This document shows positions 44,226 to 53,671 of a DNA stretch of 64,000 nucleotides, piece after piece. Origin of the DNA: Roseateles sp. XES5 (lineage in GTDB: Bacteria; Pseudomonadota; Alphaproteobacteria; Rhizobiales; Rhizobiaceae). The stretch's first letter is position 1. Every line of letters begins with the position of its first letter. The notes beneath the pieces are model-generated. The model was not told the DNA's origin and did no database searches. It was given only the letters and a program-made list of their open reading frames with translations. A program made the translations under genes and the position numbers. The stretch is from the NCBI RefSeq assembly GCF_020535545.1, contig NZ_CP084752.1:558001-622000 (forward strand), in the 5' to 3' direction.

Positions 44226-46256
44226 GCGGAACGCGCCCACGCATTCCTGCAGGTCGTTCAGCATGGCGCTCGAGCCCTTGAGGCTGGTGCGCACGTCGCC
44301 GATGCGGATGTGGTTGCCGCGTTTCAGGGCCTCGATGACCGAACGGTCGCGGCCGAGATCGTAGGCGATCTCCTGCCGGCCATAGGCCTTGCCGACGATG
44401 TCGTAGCCCTGGCCGTCGTCGATCCAGTATTTCGCATCGCTGGTGTAGCTGTCGGCATAGTCGTAGGACGTGTCCTGGAAGCCGAAGGTCACGTGGCCGT
44501 CGTCGTACCAGCGGAAGGCGGCGAAGCGGCCGCCGTCGCCGCGCCGCACGGCCCGGCAGTTCAGGAAGCGGCGGTCGCTGCCGAAATCCGCGACGATGTC
44601 CCAGCCGCCGACCGTGCGCGAGGCGCGGTAGGGGTCGGCATCCGAACCGTAGCCGTCGTCCTGGCTGGACGCGCTGCCATTGCCATAGCTGTCGGTCTTC
44701 GTATCATGGCTCGAACTGCTGGATGCATGCTGCTCCACGTCCACGGGGAATTCGCGCAGGAGATCCCGGTAGCGGTCGTAGTAGCCGAGGCGGCGCACGT
44801 CGACGAACTCGAACTCGTAGTCTTCCAGCGAGCGCACGGAATTGTCGCGGAAGCGGGCAAGGCCGCGCACGCGCAGGCATCCGTCGCCGCAGTCGATCTC
44901 GTCGACATATTCGCGTGCATTGTCGTCGGGTGTCTTCACCGCAACGCCGAGGCCATGGCGACGCTCGTCGTTGATCGCGCGGAACATCAGCGACTGGGCG
45001 TAACCGCGGCGATCCTCGTCGAAATAGTCATAGATCGCCCGTTCCTCGCTGGGGCTGAGATCGTCCTGCGTCGCCACATAGATGCGGCGCTCGGGAATGC
45101 TCGCCGTGGTGATGATGTTGCGCAGGCGCTCATGCGAATAGACGGTCGTGAAATAGGAGGAATAGTCGCAGCTTTCCGGCGGCGCCCAGAAACTGATATC
45201 GATCAGCACGAGCTGGCCGTCCTTGTAGATATCCGAAATGCGCCGGTCACGATCGTTGCCGCCGAAGGCGATGCGCCCGCAGGGGTCGTGCCGGTCGTTG
45301 GACAGGGTGACATAGGGCAGATTGCCGGTGTCTTCGTGCTCGCGCTCGAAGCGTTTGCCGAGAAGCTCGACCTTGCGCTCGGCGATATAGGCGAAGATAC
45401 CCTCCGGGTAGCGGCTGAGATAGCGATCATAGGCCTCGCGGTTGTCGGAGAGTGAGGCGAATTCGTAGAAGGAGATTTCCGCCTCGTCGACCTTGCCGTC
45501 CTTGGCGCTCAGCGCGAACTTGCCGTAGTCGTCGTCGCTCTGCCAGACGGTCTGCCGGCCCTGGCTGCGTTCCTTGACGATGTCGGAGACCTTCTTGAAG
45601 GCCTCCTCCAGCGCGATGCCGGGAATGCTGATCGCATCGACGAAGGCCGAGGCGAAGGGGCTGATCGGCGTGCCGTCATAGTCGTAGGCGGTGCCGGGCG
45701 CAGCGGAATAGGCGTAGTGGATGCCGTCCGTGTTCTTCGGCTCGGCAAGGCCTTCCGGAATGTCGCGCAGCGTCAGGAACGGATTTTCATGCGCCGCGTC
45801 GAAGAGCACGACCTTGAGACCGGTGCCGAGCTTGCGCAGGGCATCGGTGACTTCGGAGACGGCGAGCGAGCGGTTGCGCAGGCCCGTCAGCGTGCGGCCC
45901 GAGGCATCGGTCGGCAGCAGGTAGTTGTCGCCGTCGATCTGCACCGCATAGCCCGAGAAATAGACGAAGAGCACCGGGTTCTCCACCTTCTCGGCGACGC
46001 GCGTGAAGTTGTTGAGGGCCGAGAGCATGCCGAGGTAATCGACATTGGTGGCGCGCGTGACGTCGAAATCGGCGCGCTCAAGGGCCTCGCCGACGAGGTC
46101 GATGTCGTTCAGCGGGTGTTCCAACGGCTCGGCGTCCTCGTATTCGGCATTGCCGATGAGAAGGGCGTAGCGCTCGGCGGCATAGGCGGCCGGGGCTGCA
46201 AGGATCAGAAGACAGGCGGCGAGCGCCCCGATCAGTCGATGGACATTCCGCTGCAC
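44223..46256 (-). CDS. Exported caspase-fold protein with substituted catalytic residues
   Basis: The 677-aa protein starts at GTG 46256 (GGAGG upstream), which gives a clean signal peptide (LIGALAACLLILAAPAAYAA). Residues 28-260 are a caspase/orthocaspase-like domain (ERYALLIGNAEYED; LNDIDLVGEALERADFDVTR). The catalytic His of SGHG is Tyr103 (FVYFSGYAVQIDG) and the Cys of DACR is Ala155 (LFDAAHENPF), so peptidase activity is not expected. The C-terminal part has an Asp/Ser-rich linker and a second domain. Probably a periplasmic scaffold. It is a single gene next to a RIME repeat. Confidence 0.85.
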   Translation of the reverse strand: MQRNVHRLIGALAACLLILAAPAAYAAERYALLIGNAEYEDAEPLEHPLNDIDLVGEALERADFDVTRATNVDYLGMLSALNNFTRVAEKVENPVLFVYFSGYAVQIDGDNYLLPTDASGRTLTGLRNRSLAVSEVTDALRKLGTGLKVVLFDAAHENPFLTLRDIPEGLAEPKNTDGIHYAYSAAPGTAYDYDGTPISPFASAFVDAISIPGIALEEAFKKVSDIVKERSQGRQTVWQSDDDYGKFALSAKDGKVDEAEISFYEFASLSDNREAYDRYLSRYPEGIFAYIAERKVELLGKRFEREHEDTGNLPYVTLSNDRHDPCGRIAFGGNDRDRRISDIYKDGQLVLIDISFWAPPESCDYSSYFTTVYSHERLRNIITTASIPERRIYVATQDDLSPSEERAIYDYFDEDRRGYAQSLMFRAINDERRHGLGVAVKTPDDNAREYVDEIDCGDGCLRVRGLARFRDNSVRSLEDYEFEFVDVRRLGYYDRYRDLLREFPVDVEQHASSSSSHDTKTDSYGNGSASSQDDGYGSDADPYRASRTVGGWDIVADFGSDRRFLNCRAVRRGDGGRFAAFRWYDDGHVTFGFQDTSYDYADSYTSDAKYWIDDGQGYDIVGKAYGRQEIAYDLGRDRSVIEALKRGNHIRIGDVRTSLKGSSAMLNDLQECVGAFR

Positions 46257-46465
46257 GATACCCTCCAAGAAAGGACCGGACCGGCCGGCGGCCGATTGCC
46301 CGGGTCTCAACGCATCCCTGCTGATCAGGGAAACGGGTTTGCCCGCCCGCTTATTCAGCGGCTTATGAAATTCCATCTTCCTGTGGACCGCAAGAGGCGC
46401 GCCACAACCGGGAAAAGGTTTGTTAAGCGCGCGCCGCTACTTTTCCGGCAGAAGAGGACAATGCC

Positions 46466-47644
46466 ATGAACATTCAGCGCATCGACGTGACCGGGACCGT
46501 GGGCGTGGAGCACCGCGTGCTGCGTGACGTCGCCGCCATGGACGATGCCGCGGCCGCCTGGCGCGCGCTCGATGCCCGCGCGGCCGATCCCCTCACCTAT
46601 TTCCAGAGCTACGACTGGTGCAGCCGCTGGATCGCCGTCTATGGCGACGACGATTGCCGCCCGGAAATCCACACGCTCTGGCAGGGCGGGCGGCTGGTCG
46701 CCGTCTGGCCGCTGATGCTGTCCGGCAGCGCGCTGAAACGCCTCGAACCGCTCGGCACGCCGCATTGCCAATATGCCAACCTGCTCGTCGACCCGGCGCT
46801 CGGCCATGGCGCGGCGCAGCTTTTCCTCACCGCGCTCGCGGACGGCGGCCACGATCTCGCGCTGGTCGAAAGCGTGCCGGAGGGTTCTGCACTCGCCACG
46901 CTCTTTTCCGCCACCGCGCCGCTTTCCGGCCGCGGCAATGTCTCCTCCATGCTCGATCTCTCCGCCTTCGCGTCGTCTGAAGCCTATATGAAGAGCTTCA
47001 ACAAGGCGCAGCGCCACAGCCGCAACCGCAAGCGCGCCCTGCTGTCGCGGCACGGCGACCTGTCCTTCGAGGTGCTTTTCCCCGGCGACGAAGGCTTTGC
47101 CGACGCCGTCGGAACCTTCCTCAACCACAAGCGCGGCTGGCTGCGCGAAACGGGACGGCGCGGCCACGCCATCGCCTATCCGCAGTTCGACCGCTTCCTC
47201 ACCGCGCTTCCCGGTGACCGGGAGGCGCTGTCCGGCGCCTGCTTCTTCGTGCTCAAGGCCGGCGACAGGCTGGCCGCCGGGGAGCTCGGCTTCCTGCACC
47301 ACGGCCACTACTACGCCTTCCTCGGCGCCTTCGACGGGGCGCTGCACGAGGCATCGCCCGGCCGCGCGCAGATCGACATGACGGTCGGCTGGCTGATCGA
47401 CCGGGGTGTGAAGACCTACGATCTGCTCGGACATCAGAGCGACTACAAGAAGAACCGCAGCAACCGGGAAATCGGGCTCGAAACCTACGCCCTGCCGGTC
47501 AGTCTGACGGGCATGGCCTATGCGGGCCTGTGGACGGCGCGCCTGCGGCCCCGGCTGCAGCAGATCTATCGCAGCCTGCCCTACCAGATCCGCCGCATCT
47601 CGCAGTTCATCCAGAGCTGCTGGCTGTTCGTCGTCATCGCTTGA
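46466..47644 (+). CDS. BioF2/CelD-like GNAT acetyltransferase
   Basis: This 392-aa protein has a GNAT-6/CelD-type fold: WRALDARAADPLTYFQSYDW early, RHSRNRKRALLSRHGDLSFE mid, and HHGHYYAFLGAFDGALHEAS then DLLGHQSDYKKNRSNREIGL later. Such proteins attach acyl groups in exopolysaccharide, cellulose or lipid assembly. No polysaccharide gene is adjacent, so the substrate is unknown. It is divergent from the caspase-like gene and convergent with the next gene. Confidence 0.83.
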   Translation: MNIQRIDVTGTVGVEHRVLRDVAAMDDAAAAWRALDARAADPLTYFQSYDWCSRWIAVYGDDDCRPEIHTLWQGGRLVAVWPLMLSGSALKRLEPLGTPHCQYANLLVDPALGHGAAQLFLTALADGGHDLALVESVPEGSALATLFSATAPLSGRGNVSSMLDLSAFASSEAYMKSFNKAQRHSRNRKRALLSRHGDLSFEVLFPGDEGFADAVGTFLNHKRGWLRETGRRGHAIAYPQFDRFLTALPGDREALSGACFFVLKAGDRLAAGELGFLHHGHYYAFLGAFDGALHEASPGRAQIDMTVGWLIDRGVKTYDLLGHQSDYKKNRSNREIGLETYALPVSLTGMAYAGLWTARLRPRLQQIYRSLPYQIRRISQFIQSCWLFVVIA

Positions 47645-47647
47645 CGG

Positions 47648-48130
47648 CTATTCCCGCCGGCAGGCGTCGATCAGCCAGTCGATGGCGGCGCGCGAGCCCT
47701 TCAGCGGAAAGTCCATCGGCTTGAAGGCCGCCTTCGGGAAAGCCAGCGTGACCGCCTTGCCGGACTGGAGCGCGCCGACGACTTTCGCATCCATCGGAAA
47801 CTCCGTGACCATCGCCCCGTCCATCGCCTCGTAGCGGGACGGCCGGTCGAGGACTTGCCCGTCCACCGTCAGGCGCAGCGGCGTCGTGAATTCGGGACTG
47901 TCGCCCGGGTCGAGGGCGGTATCTGCCGAAAGCAGCACGCGCAGCGACAGAAGATCCTGGCCGCCGCATCGCAGGAAGAGGTCATTGCGCTTCGCCTCGG
48001 TGCCGATGCAGACCGAGGCCATGGCGACGCGTCCGCCCTCGTCGTCCTCCATGGCGGCACTCCACGTGCCGCATTGCGCGGCAAGCGCGGCGGAGGGAAA
48101 CAGGAAGGCAAGAGCCAGAAAACGCCGCAT
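47648..48130 (-). CDS. Exported hypothetical protein (160 aa)
   Basis: From ATG 48130 the protein has a signal peptide (RRFLALAFLFPSAALAAQCG) and a mature domain with cysteines near both ends (AAQCGTWSAA and IDACRRE) likely bridged in the periplasm. The long upstream in-frame start is rejected because it would bury the signal. The stop lies 3 bases from the neighbouring convergent stop. No known motif. Confidence 0.72.
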   Translation of the reverse strand: MRRFLALAFLFPSAALAAQCGTWSAAMEDDEGGRVAMASVCIGTEAKRNDLFLRCGGQDLLSLRVLLSADTALDPGDSPEFTTPLRLTVDGQVLDRPSRYEAMDGAMVTEFPMDAKVVGALQSGKAVTLAFPKAAFKPMDFPLKGSRAAIDWLIDACRRE

Positions 48131-48280
48131 GCGAAGCCCCCATCGCGCCGAGCGAAATGCATTTCTGCCGATAACGCTAGCACCGGCCCAGCGACGCAGC
48201 AAGCGAGCCCCTTTCAATCCCGCCGCCAATCGCTACCTATAGGCGGATGCGCCGGAGCGGCGGCAGGCCGAGGAAAGACG

Positions 48281-49792
48281 ATGAGCGACGCGACACAAAC
48301 CCATGGTGCGAACGGCGGCAGGGCGATTGCCTTCGACAACAGCTATGCGCGCCTGCCGGACATCTTCTTCGCGCCGGTCGATCCGACGCCGGTGGAAGCG
48401 CCGCGGCTGATCGCCTTCAACCGGCCCCTCGCCGAAGCGCTCGGCCTGGACGCGGAGGCGCTGGAGCGGCATGGCGCGGCCTATTTCTCCGGCAATGTGC
48501 CGCTGCCCGGCTCGCTGCCGCTGGCCATGGCCTATGCCGGTCACCAGTTCGGCCAGTTCGTGCCGCAGCTCGGCGACGGGCGGGCGATCCTCCTGGGTGA
48601 AGTCGTCGACCGGGCCGGCCAGCGCCGCGACATCCAGCTGAAGGGCGCGGGCCAGACGCCCTATTCCCGTCGCGGCGACGGCCGCGCGGCGCTCGGCCCG
48701 GTGCTGCGCGAATATATCATCAGCGAGGCCATGCACGCGCTCGGCATCCCGACGACGCGGGCGCTCGCCGCCGTCACCACCGGCCAGCCGGTCTACCGCG
48801 ACCGCGTGCTGCCCGGCGGGGTCTTCACCCGCGTCGCCGCCAGCCATATCCGCGTCGGCACCTTCCAGTTTCTTGCCGCGCGCGGCGACACGGAGAATGT
48901 GCGCGTGCTTGCCGACCATGTGATCGACCGGCACTATCCGGACCTGAAGGGCGCGGACAGGCCCTATCTCGCCCTCCTCGACGCCGTCGCGGACCGGCAG
49001 GCCGCGCTGATCGCCCGCTGGCTCGGCATCGGCTTCATCCACGGCGTCATGAACACCGACAACATGACGATCTCGGGCGAGACCATCGATTTCGGCCCCT
49101 GCGCCTTCATGGACCGTTACGATCCGCGCACCGTCTATTCCTCCATCGACCGCGCCGGGCGCTATGCCTTCGGCAACCAGCCGATGATCGGCCAGTGGAA
49201 CATCGCGCGCCTTGCCGAGGCGATGCTGGCGATCCTGGACGATGACCAGGAAAAGGCCGTCGAACAGGCGAATGCCGCCGTCGGCCGTTTCATGGAGCGT
49301 TTCCAGGACCATTGGAAAGCGGTGATCCGCACCAAGATCGGCCTTGGCGCGCGCGAAGAAGACGGCGACCAGGATCTCATCCGCGATCTCCTCGTCACGC
49401 TCTACGAGCAGAAGGCCGACTATACGCTGACCTTCCGCCGCCTTGCCGATGCCGCCGAAGACGATGCGGCGGATGCACGGCTTGGCGCGCTGCTCGAGGA
49501 TCCGCACGCGCTCGCGCCCTGGCTTGCCGCCTGGCGAACGCGGCTTGCCGGGGAGCCGGCCACGCCGCAGGATCGCGCGGCGGCCATGCGCCGGGTCAAC
49601 CCCGCCTTCATACCGCGCAACCACAAGGTCGAGGAGGCGCTGACGGAAGCCGTCGATCACGGCGACTTCTCGCTGTTCGCCGCGCTCAACGACGTGCTGG
49701 CACGACCCTACGAGGACCAGCCGGCCTTTGCCGCCTATGCCGAACCGCCGCGACCCGGCGAGGAAATCACCGCAACTTTCTGCGGCACTTAA
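48281..49792 (+). CDS. selO: SelO/YdiU family protein adenylyltransferase
   Basis: A 503-aa protein from ATG 48281 (AGGAAAG upstream). It has the SelO pseudokinase signatures: YAGHQFGQFVPQLGDGRAIL, QLKGAGQTPYSRRGDGRAAL, and the DNMTISGETIDFGPCAFMDR catalytic segment with metal-binding Asp and Asn. SelO transfers AMP to serine, threonine or tyrosine residues and responds to oxidative stress. The C-terminus ends TFCGT, an in-family cysteine. Confidence 0.95.
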   Translation: MSDATQTHGANGGRAIAFDNSYARLPDIFFAPVDPTPVEAPRLIAFNRPLAEALGLDAEALERHGAAYFSGNVPLPGSLPLAMAYAGHQFGQFVPQLGDGRAILLGEVVDRAGQRRDIQLKGAGQTPYSRRGDGRAALGPVLREYIISEAMHALGIPTTRALAAVTTGQPVYRDRVLPGGVFTRVAASHIRVGTFQFLAARGDTENVRVLADHVIDRHYPDLKGADRPYLALLDAVADRQAALIARWLGIGFIHGVMNTDNMTISGETIDFGPCAFMDRYDPRTVYSSIDRAGRYAFGNQPMIGQWNIARLAEAMLAILDDDQEKAVEQANAAVGRFMERFQDHWKAVIRTKIGLGAREEDGDQDLIRDLLVTLYEQKADYTLTFRRLADAAEDDAADARLGALLEDPHALAPWLAAWRTRLAGEPATPQDRAAAMRRVNPAFIPRNHKVEEALTEAVDHGDFSLFAALNDVLARPYEDQPAFAAYAEPPRPGEEITATFCGT

Positions 49793-49941
49793 CCAATCAT
49801 ACACTTTATGATTGCTGCCACAGCTGAATTGCGGCAGCATTGAAGTGTCACGGCTCTGCCCTAGTTTCCTGTCGTCCCTCCCTGAGCCGGACGTCATGCC
49901 GCTTCGCCTTTCCAGGCCGGCATCACCAACGGAGACTATCC

Positions 49942-52275
49942 ATGCTGCTCACGCTGACTGCCGCCCTCATCGCCCTCATCGGATTGGTGCTGACGGGCGG
50001 AGGCGGATGGCTGCTGTCGCTCGGCGGCAGCCCCTATTACCTCGTCACCGGCCTTGCCTTCCTCGTCACGGCCGTGCTGCTTTTCCGCCGCTCCGGCGCG
50101 GCGCTGTGGCTCTATGCCCTCATCATCCTCGGGTCGCTCGGCTGGGCGGTCTGGGAAGTCGGGTTCGACTGGTGGCAGCTCGGCCCGCGCGGCGGCGTCA
50201 TCGTGCTGCTCGGCCTGTGGCTGACGCTGCCGGCCATCCGCCGCCCGCTCGGCTTTGCCAGCCCCACCGGCGCGCATTATGCCGCCTCGGCCCTGCCGCT
50301 GGCGCTCGCCGTGCTCGTCGCGGTCGCCGTTGCCGGCTATTCGATGACGCAGGACCCTTCCGACCGGTCCGGCAGCCTGCCGGCCGAGATCGCCAATGCG
50401 ACGCCCGCGCTCGGCGGCAACGTGCCGGCGGGCGAATGGCATCAATATGGCCGCACGCAATACGGCCAGCGCTATTCGCCGCTCGACCAGATCAACACCG
50501 AAAACGTCTCGACGCTGAAGGTCGCCTGGCAATACCAGACCGGCGACGTGAAGCTGCCCGACGACGTGGGCGAAACCACCTATCAGGTGACGCCGCTGAA
50601 GATCGGCGACACGCTCTACATGTGCACGCCGCACAACTGGGCCATCGCGCTCGATGCGGCGACCGGCAAGCAGAAATGGAAATACGATTCCAATTCCGGC
50701 ATGAACCCGGACCGCCAGCACCAGACCTGCCGCGGCGTGACCTGGTATGCCGATCCGGCCGCCGCCGCCGGAACGACCTGCGCGACGCGCGTCTATCTGC
50801 CGACCTCCGACGCCCGGCTGATCGCGCTCGACGCCGAGACCGGCGACGTCTGCACGAGTTTCGCGGAAAACGGCGTGCTGCACCTCGAAAAGGGCATGCC
50901 CTACAATCCGGCCGGCTACTACTATTCCACCTCGCCGCCCGTCATCACCGACGGCAAGATCATCATCGGCGGCGCGGTGAACGACAACTATTCGACCCAG
51001 GAGCAATCCGGCGTCATCCGCGCCTTCGACGTCAATTCCGGTGCGCTGATCTGGAACTGGGATTCCGGCAATCCCGACGTCACGACGCCCTTGCCGGAAG
51101 GCCAGGTCTATACCGTCAACTCGCCCAATTCCTGGTCGGTGTTCAGCTATGACGAGGCGCTCGGCCTCGTCTATATCCCGCTCGGCAACCAGGTGCCGGA
51201 CCAGCTCGGCATGGGCCGCAGCGAGCATGTGGAGAAATACTCCTCCTCCATCGTGGCGCTCGACATCAAGAGCGGCGCGGTGCGCTGGGTGCGCCAGACG
51301 GTGCATCACGACCTCTGGGACATGGACGTGCCGGCCCAGCCGGCGCTGATCGACATCACGAAGGACGGCGCCACCATCCCCGCCCTCGTCGGCCCCACCA
51401 AGCAGGGCGACATCTACGTGCTCGACCGGCGCACCGGCGAGCCGGTCATCCCGGTCAAGGAAGTGCCCGCGCCCGCGGGCGCGATCCCCGAAGACTTCAG
51501 CGCGCCGACGCAGCCCGTCTCCGGCCTCACCTTCATGCCGGAGCCGCTGACCGAGAAGACCATGTGGGGCGTTACCATGTTCGACCAGCTCGCCTGCCGC
51601 ATCGACTTCCTGTCGATGAAATACGAGGGCCGCTACACGCCGCCCTCGCTGGAAGGCACCATCGTCTATCCCGGCAATTTCGGCACCTTCAACTGGGGTT
51701 CGGTTGCGGTCGATCCGGAGCGGCAGGTGATGTTCGGCATGCCGACCTACCTCGCCTTCACCTCCCGTCTCGTGCCGCGTGACCAGATTCCGCCGAAGGG
51801 CCAGGATGAGAAGGGCTCCGAACAGGGTCTCAACCGCAATGACGGCGCGCCTTACGGCGTCTTCATGGGCCCGTTCCTCGGACCGCTCGGCATTCCCTGT
51901 CAGGCGCCGCCATGGGGCTATGTCGCGGGCGCGAACCTTGCCACCGGCGAGATCGCCTGGAAGCACAAGAACGGCACGGTGATGGACATGACACCGCTGC
52001 CGCTGCCCTTCAAGGTCGGCGTGCCCGGCATCGGCGGGCCGATCATCACCAAGGGCGGCGTCGCCTTCCTCGGCGCGGCGGTGGACGACTATCTGCGCGC
52101 CTATGACGTCACCACCGGCCGGCAGCTCTGGGAAGGCCGCCTTCCCGCCGGCGGCCAGGCGACGCCGATGACCTACACGGTGGGCGAGAAGCAATATGTG
52201 CTGATCGTCGCCGGCGGCCATGGCTCCGTCGGCACCAAGCCGGGCGACTACGTCATCGCCTATACGCTGCCGTAA
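49942..52275 (+). CDS. gcd: Membrane-bound PQQ-dependent glucose dehydrogenase family enzyme
   Basis: The 777-aa protein starts at ATG 49942 (GGAG upstream). Five N-terminal membrane helices (about residues 1-140) anchor an eight-bladed beta-propeller with GEWHQYGRTQYGQRYSPLDQ at its start and WKHKNGTVMDMTPLPLPFKV then GGQATPMTYTVGEKQYVLIV at its end. Length and ends match Gcd, which oxidises glucose to gluconolactone in the periplasm and feeds ubiquinone; a quinate dehydrogenase is possible. No pqq genes are in the window. Confidence 0.85.
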   Translation: MLLTLTAALIALIGLVLTGGGGWLLSLGGSPYYLVTGLAFLVTAVLLFRRSGAALWLYALIILGSLGWAVWEVGFDWWQLGPRGGVIVLLGLWLTLPAIRRPLGFASPTGAHYAASALPLALAVLVAVAVAGYSMTQDPSDRSGSLPAEIANATPALGGNVPAGEWHQYGRTQYGQRYSPLDQINTENVSTLKVAWQYQTGDVKLPDDVGETTYQVTPLKIGDTLYMCTPHNWAIALDAATGKQKWKYDSNSGMNPDRQHQTCRGVTWYADPAAAAGTTCATRVYLPTSDARLIALDAETGDVCTSFAENGVLHLEKGMPYNPAGYYYSTSPPVITDGKIIIGGAVNDNYSTQEQSGVIRAFDVNSGALIWNWDSGNPDVTTPLPEGQVYTVNSPNSWSVFSYDEALGLVYIPLGNQVPDQLGMGRSEHVEKYSSSIVALDIKSGAVRWVRQTVHHDLWDMDVPAQPALIDITKDGATIPALVGPTKQGDIYVLDRRTGEPVIPVKEVPAPAGAIPEDFSAPTQPVSGLTFMPEPLTEKTMWGVTMFDQLACRIDFLSMKYEGRYTPPSLEGTIVYPGNFGTFNWGSVAVDPERQVMFGMPTYLAFTSRLVPRDQIPPKGQDEKGSEQGLNRNDGAPYGVFMGPFLGPLGIPCQAPPWGYVAGANLATGEIAWKHKNGTVMDMTPLPLPFKVGVPGIGGPIITKGGVAFLGAAVDDYLRAYDVTTGRQLWEGRLPAGGQATPMTYTVGEKQYVLIVAGGHGSVGTKPGDYVIAYTLP

Positions 52276-52378
52276 CGGGCCTCGACGGCAGAAGCCGGGG
52301 CGCAGGCCGCCCCGGCAAGGCTCGCAAAAGCTGCAACCGCTAATGGTTCTCTCAATTCATTTTGAGGGAGCCATTTGC

Positions 52379-52843
52379 ATGAAGATCGACGGTAACATGC
52401 TGTCCGCCCAGGCGCTGCGCCAGCGCCCGGCGGGCAACGGCGACAACAGCCTTTCCAGCAGCACGGGCGGCGGGGGCGGCTCGTCCTTCACCCGCAACAT
52501 TCCCACCATCGAGCCCTCCTCCTCCATGCCGTCCGGCCTTGCCAACGCGCTGTGGCTCGCCAAGCTCGAAAAGGCGGAGAAGGCCGAGCAGGAAAGCGCC
52601 AGCCTGCTCTCCGAATTCCAGGAACTGACGAAGATGACGCCCATCGAGCGTTTCCGGAAGGAACTGCTCGAAAAGATGGGCCTCACCGAGGAGAGCCTCG
52701 CGGCGCTTCCCGAGGAGCAGCGCAAGGCGATCGAGGAAGAAATCCGCCGCGCCATCAAGGAACGGCTCGGCATCGACGAGACACAACAGGCCGGCACCGC
52801 GGTTGGGCAGACCGCCGCCGGCAAGGAGGAAGCGGAGGTCTGA
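52379..52843 (+). CDS. Hypothetical protein with Ser/Gly-rich head and helical tail (154 aa)
   Basis: ATG 52379 follows GAGGGAG. The protein opens with a low-complexity segment (LSSSTGGGGGSSFTRNIP), then a charged, coiled-coil-prone helix (LAKLEKAEKAEQESASLLSE) and an acidic region with EEQRKAIEEEIRRAIKERLG. No membrane segment, signal peptide or enzyme motif. It stands alone between gcd and an acetyltransferase gene. Reminiscent of small flagellar or export-associated rhizobial proteins, but I cannot assign it. Confidence 0.7.
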   Translation: MKIDGNMLSAQALRQRPAGNGDNSLSSSTGGGGGSSFTRNIPTIEPSSSMPSGLANALWLAKLEKAEKAEQESASLLSEFQELTKMTPIERFRKELLEKMGLTEESLAALPEEQRKAIEEEIRRAIKERLGIDETQQAGTAVGQTAAGKEEAEV

Positions 52844-52860
52844 CCAACCTTCGCTTTCAC

Positions 52861-52892
52861 CGCCCCTCATCTGCCCTGCCGGATGAGGGGCG
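52861..52892 (+). terminator. Hairpin after the 154-aa gene
   Basis: cgcccctcatc (52861-52871) and gatgaggggcg (52882-52892) form an 11-base perfect stem with a 10-base loop, 18 bases after the stop. There is no T tract, so termination efficiency is uncertain. Confidence 0.5.
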
Positions 52893-53033
52893 CAGAAATC
52901 CGCTAGAAATCCGCCAGAAACCTGATTGACAAATGGCGGGATTCGGAGAATATCGCGTCCATGATCAAGAGCACGCACATCGCCGCAACGTATTTTTGGC
53001 TGTTCCGATAGGGAGCGGCTGTTCGATCATGTC

Positions 53034-53065
53034 AACAAGCCGCCATCAGGCGGCTTTGTTGTTTT
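53034..53065 (+). terminator. Hairpin with T-rich tail upstream of the GNAT gene
   Basis: aacaagccgcc and ggcggctttgtt pair with one bulge around a 4-base loop, and the right arm continues into gtttt. It lies about 190 bases after the 154-aa gene and 37 bases before the next start, so it may be a terminator or an attenuator-like stem. Confidence 0.55.
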
Positions 53066-53101
53066 AGGGCACCTGATGGCAGAAAATCCAAGGAGCCCGA
53101 A

Positions 53102-53602
53102 ATGCAAAACACCGTCATCAAGCTCGATCCCCACGCCGCCGACCGCCCGCCGATGCTGACCATCCGCGCCGCGCGCCAGGGCGATCTGCAGCAGATTCTC
53201 GACATGATCGCCCTGCATGCCGAATGCCATGGCGACACTGCGAAGATTTCCGCCGTCGATCTCGACCGCGACCTCTTCGGCGCCCATCCCTGGATCACCG
53301 CGCTGGTCGCCGAAGCCGGCGGCCGCCTGATCGGCTACGCCCTGCTCGTGCCGCTCTACCGCGCCATGGAAGGCCTGCGCGGCATGGAACTGCACCAGAT
53401 CTTCGTGCGCGACGGCCATCGCGGCCACGGTATCGGCCGCCACCTCGTCACCCGCGCTCGCGAGCACGCGCGCATTGCCGGCTGCGGCTACCTGTCGGTC
53501 AGCGCGGCCACAGGCAATTTCGGCGCGCACCGCTTCTATGAGCAGATGAATTTCCGCGCCGGCCCGGTCACGGGCATGCGTTACGTGCAGGCGCTCGGCT
53601 AA
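53102..53602 (+). CDS. GNAT family N-acetyltransferase
   Basis: A 166-aa enzyme with an N-terminal 18-residue extension and the acetyl-CoA binding motif VRDGHRGHGIGRHLVTRARE, preceded by RGMELHQIFVRD and followed by NFGAHRFYEQMNF. AAGGAG lies just upstream of ATG 53102. Substrate unknown. No operon partner is close. Confidence 0.88.
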   Translation: MQNTVIKLDPHAADRPPMLTIRAARQGDLQQILDMIALHAECHGDTAKISAVDLDRDLFGAHPWITALVAEAGGRLIGYALLVPLYRAMEGLRGMELHQIFVRDGHRGHGIGRHLVTRAREHARIAGCGYLSVSAATGNFGAHRFYEQMNFRAGPVTGMRYVQALG

Positions 53603-53671
53603 CGCAAATCCGGTTCGCCGGTCCACCTATCCATTTGTTTACGTAATTCTTTTTCTGACAGGAGATGACCC

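Noticed and set aside
49936..52221. A 761-aa minus-strand ORF opposite the PQQ dehydrogenase
   Set aside because: Antisense shadow without family motifs, dominated by His, Arg and Gly runs.
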